Below are positions 25,162 to 29,786 of a stretch of DNA of 29,786 nucleotides, one piece after another. The notes under the pieces were generated by a model. The model saw only the letters and a list, made by a program, of their open reading frames with translations. It was not told the origin of the DNA and searched no databases. This stretch comes from a virus: positions 1-29,786 of the IMG/VR virus record IMGVR_UViG_3300021378_002093; one strand, written 5' to 3'. A program made the position numbers and the translations under genes. Each line of letters opens with the position of its first letter. The first letter of the stretch is position 1.

Positions 25162-26022
25162 ATGGCACAGCCAAAGAAGGTTAATTACCTTAACAACAAA
25201 GACATTCTAAAAGAAATACACAAAAGTAAGATGACTTACTGCTATGTAGCAGACGACAAATACGCAGGTTTTGACGTAATTTTAGAAGATGTTAATAAAA
25301 TCAATAGAAACAGTATAAAGGTTGCTAGAGAAAACAGAGCATCACAAATACAATCAGCAGGATATCAAGCCGCAATGGCATTACATGATCCTAAAGATTA
25401 TAAAAATAAACCCAAGCAAAAAGAATTTGCAATAGATCCTAAAAGCATAGACCAAGAAGATTTAGTTTTTAGAGTTATGGATATGGAACATATTCCATTA
25501 GAACCAGGCAGAAAGAAGAATCCTAGGAACGAAGCAGAAACAAAAGCAAAGGTAAACTTCCCTCCTTTCAAACATTATGCATTTATAGGCGGCGAAATTA
25601 AAGAAGTTGCTAGAAGTCATTGGCAAGGAAGTTTAAGTAACGGTGAGTTTTGTGTAGATCATGGAAGGATTACAAATAAGTTAGGTACTATGTTTTTAAA
25701 ACTTGTTGAAAGGTACAGCCACAGAGCAAACTGGCGTGGTTACACTTATGTAGACGAAATGCGTGGACAAGCATTGGTACAGTTATCTCAGATTGGATTA
25801 CAATTTAATGAAGCAAAATCCGATAATCCATTTGCATATTATACTGCCGCAGTTAATAATAGTTTTACAAGAATTTTAAATTTAGAAAAAAGAAATCAGA
25901 TGATTAGAGATGATATCTTAATCGACAGTGGACATTTACCAAGTTACGGTAGACAGATTAAACACGAAGAAGAGATGCGTTTAATTAGAGAATCCGCACA
26001 ATCTGAAAATTCACAAGACTAA
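25162..26022 (+). CDS. 55: Late transcription sigma factor gp55, with long N-terminal extension
   Basis: The last 110 residues carry the gp55 signature: KLVERYSHRANWRGYTYVDE (180-199), ALVQLSQIGLQFNEAKSDNP (204-223), FAYYTAAVNNSFTRILNLEK (224-243) and RNQMIRDDIL, the counterpart of sigma region 2 that reads the TATAAATA box. Gp55 directs host RNA polymerase to late promoters. The protein has 286 residues against 185 in T4, with about 130 extra, charged N-terminal residues (KKVNYLNNKDILKEI, a Lys/Pro-rich stretch 81-90, PGRKKNPRNEAETKAK) of unknown role. I see no obvious hydrophobic-acidic clamp-binding tail like that of T4 gp55; it ends SAQSENSQD. The ATG at 25162 follows GAGGAGAG; an ATG 4 bases earlier is out of frame. 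Gene 47 begins 3 bases after its stop. Confidence 0.9.
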   Translation: MAQPKKVNYLNNKDILKEIHKSKMTYCYVADDKYAGFDVILEDVNKINRNSIKVARENRASQIQSAGYQAAMALHDPKDYKNKPKQKEFAIDPKSIDQEDLVFRVMDMEHIPLEPGRKKNPRNEAETKAKVNFPPFKHYAFIGGEIKEVARSHWQGSLSNGEFCVDHGRITNKLGTMFLKLVERYSHRANWRGYTYVDEMRGQALVQLSQIGLQFNEAKSDNPFAYYTAAVNNSFTRILNLEKRNQMIRDDILIDSGHLPSYGRQIKHEEEMRLIRESAQSENSQD

Positions 26023-26025
26023 TTT

Positions 26026-27042
26026 ATGGCACAACTGTTTAAGACAGCGGCCTGCTTTACGGACATACATTACGGACTAAAGCAAAATAGCCGTTTACAT
26101 ATAGAAGACTGTCACAGGTATGTGGACTGGTTTATTGCAGAAGCAAAAGCCAGAAATGCAGAAACCTGTATTTTCCTCGGTGACTGGAATCACCATAGAG
26201 CAAGTATCAGTGTTGCGACTATGAATGCATCTATTAAAGATTTTAAAAAATTAAATAATGCATTTGAAACTGTTTATTTTATAACAGGTAATCACGATTT
26301 ATATTACAAAGATAAAAGAGAATTAAACAGTATTGAATATGCTAGAGACTTGTCTAACTTTGTAATGGTAGATGAACATTTTTTACAAGACGATGTTGCT
26401 ATCATACCTTGGTTAGTAGGCGACGAATTCAAACAAGTGCAAAAAATGAAATGCAAATATATGTTTGGGCATTTTGAATTACCATACTTTAAAATGAATG
26501 CAATGGTAGAAATGCCAGATCATGGTGGTATAAACGATAAAATGCTAAGTGGTCCAGAGTATGTGTTTAGCGGACATTTTCACAAAAGACAGTTTAAAAA
26601 TAATATACATTATATAGGCAATGCTTTCCCACATAATTACGCAGATGTAGATGATAACGAACGTGGTGCAATGTTCCTTACATGGGACGAAGAACCTCTT
26701 TATGTTAATTGGACAGAATGTCCTAAGTATAAAGTGTTTACATTAAAACAACTATTAGATGACCATGCCACTCTATTAGATGCATACACTTATGCAAGAG
26801 TAAAATTAGATATCAGTATCTCATATGAAGAAGCAAACTTTATAAGAGAGAAAATGGCTGAGCAATATAAAGTAAGAGAACTACAACTTATTCCTATTAA
26901 AGAAGAAGAGGAGTATGAAGGTGGCGACATTAGTTTTGAAAGTGTTGATCAAATAGTTATACAACAATTAGAAACTATAGAAAGTAATACAGTACAAAAA
27001 GATGTTTTAATAGATATGTATAATAGTATAGAGATTCAATAA
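26026..27042 (+). CDS. 47: Recombination nuclease subunit gp47 (Mre11/SbcD family)
   Basis: A 338-aa calcineurin-like metallophosphoesterase, the length of T4 gp47 (339). All metal-binding motifs are visible: TDIHYG (Asp13, His15), LGDWNHHR (Asp53, with the distal His/Arg), TGNHD (Asn89-His90-Asp91), FGHFE (His149) and SGHFHKR (His184, His186). With gp46 it forms the Mn-dependent nuclease that resects DNA ends for T4-type recombination-dependent replication. Its stop overlaps the gp46 start (TAATG), matching a stoichiometric complex. Confidence 0.95.
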   Translation: MAQLFKTAACFTDIHYGLKQNSRLHIEDCHRYVDWFIAEAKARNAETCIFLGDWNHHRASISVATMNASIKDFKKLNNAFETVYFITGNHDLYYKDKRELNSIEYARDLSNFVMVDEHFLQDDVAIIPWLVGDEFKQVQKMKCKYMFGHFELPYFKMNAMVEMPDHGGINDKMLSGPEYVFSGHFHKRQFKNNIHYIGNAFPHNYADVDDNERGAMFLTWDEEPLYVNWTECPKYKVFTLKQLLDDHATLLDAYTYARVKLDISISYEEANFIREKMAEQYKVRELQLIPIKEEEEYEGGDISFESVDQIVIQQLETIESNTVQKDVLIDMYNSIEIQ

Positions 27043-28808
27043 TGCTAAAAATAAAAAACGTATCAGCAAAAAACTTTATGAGTGTTGGCAACAACACACA
27101 GGCAGTTAATTTTGATAATTGCCAACTAACACTTGTACTAGGTCACAACTTAGACATGGGCGGTGACGGTAGCAGAAACGGTACTGGTAAAACGACTATA
27201 ATAAATGCATTAAGTTATGCATTGTATGGAGATGCATTAACAAACATTCGTAAAGATAACTTGATAAACAAAACAAATGGTAAAGGAATGATTACCACTG
27301 TAGAGTTTGAAATCGAGGGTAAGTCTTATCGTATAGAAAGGGGTAGACGTCCTAATGTTTTAAAACTCTTTATAGACGGTGAAGACGCATTGGAGAACGA
27401 ACAGCAAGGTGACAGTAGAGAAACACAAAAAGAAATAGAAAAAATTATAGGTTTCCCACATAACATGTTTAAGCATCTAATTGCTTTGAATACATATACT
27501 GAACCCTTTCTTGCAATGAAAAATAATGATCAACGAGATATGATTGAACAGTTGTTGGGTATAACAGAACTCTCACAAAAAGCAGAAGTACTAAAAGAAA
27601 GACAAAAATATACCAGAGATAGTATTAAAGAAGAAGAAATTCGTATTAATGCTGTAGAAGAAAGTAATAAAAGAATAGAAAAAAATATTCAAGAAATAGA
27701 AAGTCGTAGTAGAGCGTGGGAAAAGAATAAAGAAAATAAACTTATAGAATTAGGCGAAAAAATAATTCGTATGGAAAGAATAGATATAGATACAGAATTA
27801 GAAAATCATAAGTTACTAACATCATATAAAGACCAACGTTCTAGTTTACAAACATTACAAGCAGAAGAAAAACGTACAGCAACAAGTATAACTAGAAGCT
27901 CTAAAAAATTAGAGGAACTGGCTAATAATTTAGAAAGTGCAAAAGCCGGAGTATGTCCTACATGCGAACAAGGTACTGCACATTTAGATACACACGAAAA
28001 GTACACAGCAGACTTAGAAGAAGAAATAGATAAAGAAAAAGAATATTACAAAGACATAGAAAAGATTATGACTCAAACAACTGAAGCCATAAAACAGTTT
28101 AGTAATATTCCTGCAGATCCTGAAGTATATTATACTACATTAGAAGAAGCATTAGAGCACAAACATAATGTAGAGACAATGCAATCTAATTTAGAATCTA
28201 TGGCCATTGATGAAAATCCTTATATAGAACAAATAGAAGGTTTAAGAACTACTGGTATACAAGAAATTAGTTTTGAAATAATGAATGAATTAACTCATTT
28301 ACAAGAACATCAAGACTTTTTATATAAACTATTAACCAGTAAAGATAGTTTTATACGTAGGCGTATTATTGATCAAAACATTGCATATTTAAATCACAGA
28401 CTTGCATATTATTTAGATAAGTTAGGATTACCTCACGATGTTAAATTTGCAAGTGATTTAGGAGTTGAGATAACAGAATATGGCAGAGATTTAGACTTTG
28501 ATAACTTATCTAGGGGAGAGCGTAATAGACTTATTTTAGGACTATCCTGGTCATTTAGAGACATCTATGAAAGTCTAAACAGGCCTATGAACTTAATGTG
28601 TATTGATGAACTTATAGATAGTGGTATGGATTCAACAGGTGTAGAAAATGCCTTAGGAATACTTAAAAAAATGCACAGAGAACAAAATAAAAATATTATG
28701 TTGATATCACATAAAGAAGAACTCGTAGGTCGTGTAAATAATGTATTAACAGTTGTCAAAGAAGGCGGCTTTACTGCATATAATACGGATACGGAATATG
28801 TTACTTAA
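27042..28808 (+). CDS. 46: Recombination nuclease ATPase subunit gp46 (Rad50/SbcC family)
   Basis: A 588-aa SMC-like ATPase, close to T4 gp46 (560). Walker A is GSRNGTGKTT (residues 43-52), the ABC signature LSRGE (489-493) and Walker B LMCIDE (Asp522, Glu523). Between them lie long charged coiled coils (about 175-430) broken by a zinc hook, CPTC (Cys305, Cys308), by which two molecules join. A final ISHKEEL supplies the switch His. It clamps DNA and drives gp47 nuclease. The start shares a base with the gp47 stop, and the next gene begins 11 bases before its end. Confidence 0.95.
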   Translation: MLKIKNVSAKNFMSVGNNTQAVNFDNCQLTLVLGHNLDMGGDGSRNGTGKTTIINALSYALYGDALTNIRKDNLINKTNGKGMITTVEFEIEGKSYRIERGRRPNVLKLFIDGEDALENEQQGDSRETQKEIEKIIGFPHNMFKHLIALNTYTEPFLAMKNNDQRDMIEQLLGITELSQKAEVLKERQKYTRDSIKEEEIRINAVEESNKRIEKNIQEIESRSRAWEKNKENKLIELGEKIIRMERIDIDTELENHKLLTSYKDQRSSLQTLQAEEKRTATSITRSSKKLEELANNLESAKAGVCPTCEQGTAHLDTHEKYTADLEEEIDKEKEYYKDIEKIMTQTTEAIKQFSNIPADPEVYYTTLEEALEHKHNVETMQSNLESMAIDENPYIEQIEGLRTTGIQEISFEIMNELTHLQEHQDFLYKLLTSKDSFIRRRIIDQNIAYLNHRLAYYLDKLGLPHDVKFASDLGVEITEYGRDLDFDNLSRGERNRLILGLSWSFRDIYESLNRPMNLMCIDELIDSGMDSTGVENALGILKKMHREQNKNIMLISHKEELVGRVNNVLTVVKEGGFTAYNTDTEYVT

Positions 28809-29583
28809 TGTAAATCTCGGTAAGGATCAAATAAATTATACTCTAACGTACGAATTATTTGATCACAGAGTTGCTAAAAGAATATGGCAACGATTTAACA
28901 CCCAGGAATTTAAATTATTAAGCCATGATAGATTTTACGGCTTTGGTGAATCTCGCGAAGAAATAGAAAAAGAACTTGTAAAGGATATACAGAACTTAAA
29001 AAGGCTCAAACCTGATTTATATCTTCCGGAAGATGATTTAAATTACTTGCATGAAAATTTTGTTGCTGTCCATCGTAGTTTAGATCAAAGCGAAAACGAT
29101 GCAAGATATTGGCTAAGTAAATTTAATTACGACATACATCATTTAGAAAACTTCGATGTAGGACTACCCACAAGATTTATTACGACTACGGAAGATGAGG
29201 GAGAACCCTTGCAAGACTCAGACTATGACCTATTTAATAGGGATATACTAGAAAATCATTTATACATGAATTACCCTCATGTAGGTAAAGAACTAATGGG
29301 TATATATCAAAATAATGATATTAACATACCTGCAGAACAGATTATGCCTACTTCTGTTTTAAAAAACGATTTGTTCGGCTGGTTTAACCCTAGTAGAGTA
29401 TGGACTGAAAAATTAATTGTACAACAGAATAGATTTTTAGCAAAGATACATAATAAGTTACCTTATCCCTTAAAAGATAAAAGATTGGCATTAGGAAAAA
29501 TACCATTAGGAAAACTCACTCATAGTCCTAACAAAGAACTTATAAAGCAAAACAGATATATTCATTCTATTATTGCAACATAG
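28798..29583 (+). CDS. Hypothetical phage protein, 261 aa
   Basis: Starts at the ATG at 28798, which overlaps the gp46 end by 11 bases; an upstream in-frame TTG would lie deeper inside gp46 and is less likely. The protein begins MLLNVNLGKDQINYTLTYEL. It is charged, rich in Asn, Leu and Tyr, without signal peptide, membrane segments or obvious catalytic motif. A HENFVAVHRSLDQSENDARYWLSKFN-like stretch (helical, about residues 83-108) and a Trp-rich FGWFNPSRVW near residue 200 stand out. Its place behind 47 and 46 suggests expression with replication and recombination genes; I assign no function. Confidence 0.75.
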   Translation: MLLNVNLGKDQINYTLTYELFDHRVAKRIWQRFNTQEFKLLSHDRFYGFGESREEIEKELVKDIQNLKRLKPDLYLPEDDLNYLHENFVAVHRSLDQSENDARYWLSKFNYDIHHLENFDVGLPTRFITTTEDEGEPLQDSDYDLFNRDILENHLYMNYPHVGKELMGIYQNNDINIPAEQIMPTSVLKNDLFGWFNPSRVWTEKLIVQQNRFLAKIHNKLPYPLKDKRLALGKIPLGKLTHSPNKELIKQNRYIHSIIAT

Positions 29584-29588
29584 TGTTT

Positions 29589-29606
29589 AGGTCCTACGGA
29601 CCTTTT
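29589..29606 (+). terminator. Rho-independent terminator after the 55-47-46 operon
   Basis: AGGTCC, loop TAC, GGACCT, then TTT, starting 6 bases after the stop of the 261-aa gene. The stem has 6 perfect pairs (4 GC) and its final T extends the U-tract to four. The T-run is short, so termination may be partial. Confidence 0.7.
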
Positions 29607-29640
29607 CAAACTACATTCAATCGTTTCGTTTCACTACACT

Positions 29641-29664
29641 CTTTCATTTGTTTGAAAGTTTTTT
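29641..29664 (+). terminator. Second hairpin with T-tract
   Basis: CTTTCA, 6-base loop, TGAAAG, then six T. The stem is AT-rich but the T-run is good. The 3' arm with preceding bases (GTTTGAAAG) can alternatively pair with CTTTTCAAAC near 29602-29611, just after the first terminator, so two folds compete. Confidence 0.55.
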
Positions 29665-29786
29665 AAGTAATACCGTTATCATGTATGTTTGGGTCATAAC
29701 TCACCTATACAGGTGAGAATGATGTCATCATGTGATGCCGTCGCCATCTTAACCTCGGGTGCTACTAGGAACCGGTGAGCCTTCTG
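29665..29786. other. Noncoding structured, GC-richer right end of the window
   Basis: No gene is visible here. A perfect 7-base hairpin CTCACCT-ATAC-AGGTGAG occupies 29700-29717, followed at once by the dyad ATGATG-T-CATCAT (29719-29731). From about 29735 to the edge the base composition turns clearly GC-richer (ccgtcgccatc, acctcgggtgc, aggaaccggtgagcc) than the rest of the window. It could be the start of a structured RNA or leader of the next gene. I could not fold it into a tRNA. Confidence 0.4.

Noticed and set aside
28753-28797. Upstream TTG start for the 261-aa protein
   Set aside because: It would lengthen the overlap with gp46 to 56 bases; the ATG at 28798 at the gp46 stop is the typical coupled start.
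29735-29786. Possible tRNA (AGGAACC/GGTTCC box near the right edge)
   Set aside because: No cloverleaf arms or CCA-proximal acceptor pairing could be built on either strand within the window.

Overview
The window looks like part of the genome of a T4-like contractile-tailed phage (Tevenvirinae-related myovirus). It carries recognisable homologues of T4 genes 48, 53, 5, 6, 25, 55, 47 and 46, tightly packed and with no host-type metabolic genes. The DNA is visibly AT-rich and favours TTA, ATA and AGA codons. Oversized baseplate proteins and a giant YHYH-like structural protein resemble the marine T4-like phages of picocyanobacteria and SAR11-type bacteria more than coliphage T4. The exact host cannot be read from this window.

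Layout. Positions 1-13033 (minus strand) are one uninterrupted reading frame of at least 4,344 codons that runs off the left edge: a giant virion or baseplate-associated protein. Upstream in the same operon are gp6 (13036-17202) and gp25 (17202-17579). A divergent promoter region (17580-17657) separates this late operon from a two-gene plus-strand island: a lipase-like alpha/beta hydrolase (17658-18266) and a 65-aa coiled-coil protein (18268-18465). The island converges on a second minus-strand late operon, 25017 to 18448: gp48-like tube cap, gp53, an 892-aa hub-like protein, gp5 spike, and a separate lysozyme-like protein that lacks the usual catalytic residues. A second divergent promoter region (25018-25161) leads into a plus-strand regulatory and replication operon: gp55 late sigma factor, gp47 and gp46 (Mre11/Rad50-type recombination nuclease), and a 261-aa unknown. 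This ends at two hairpin terminators, followed by a structured, GC-richer noncoding end (about 29665-29786).

How it fits together. The plus-strand operons are headed by host-type sigma70 promoters (TTGACT-17-TATACT and TTGACA-16-TATAAT), as expected of early or middle genes. The two minus-strand structural operons begin with almost identical T4-type late motifs, GATAAATA[C/G]TTAC. These are the expected targets of the gp55 encoded next to one of them. Both divergent regions also carry an AAAACTA/TAGTTTT inverted repeat near the late motif. At the first region neither flanking gene has a Shine-Dalgarno sequence, and both predicted transcription starts fall on or next to the ATG, suggesting a divergent pair of leaderless mRNAs.

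The main points of interest are the giant protein and its degenerate YHYH-like domain, the shared promoter and dyad architecture, the predicted leaderless pair, the early lipase/coiled-coil island between two late operons, the split-off catalytically unlikely lysozyme domain, and the structured right end. I found no integrase, transposase, CRISPR array or convincing tRNA.
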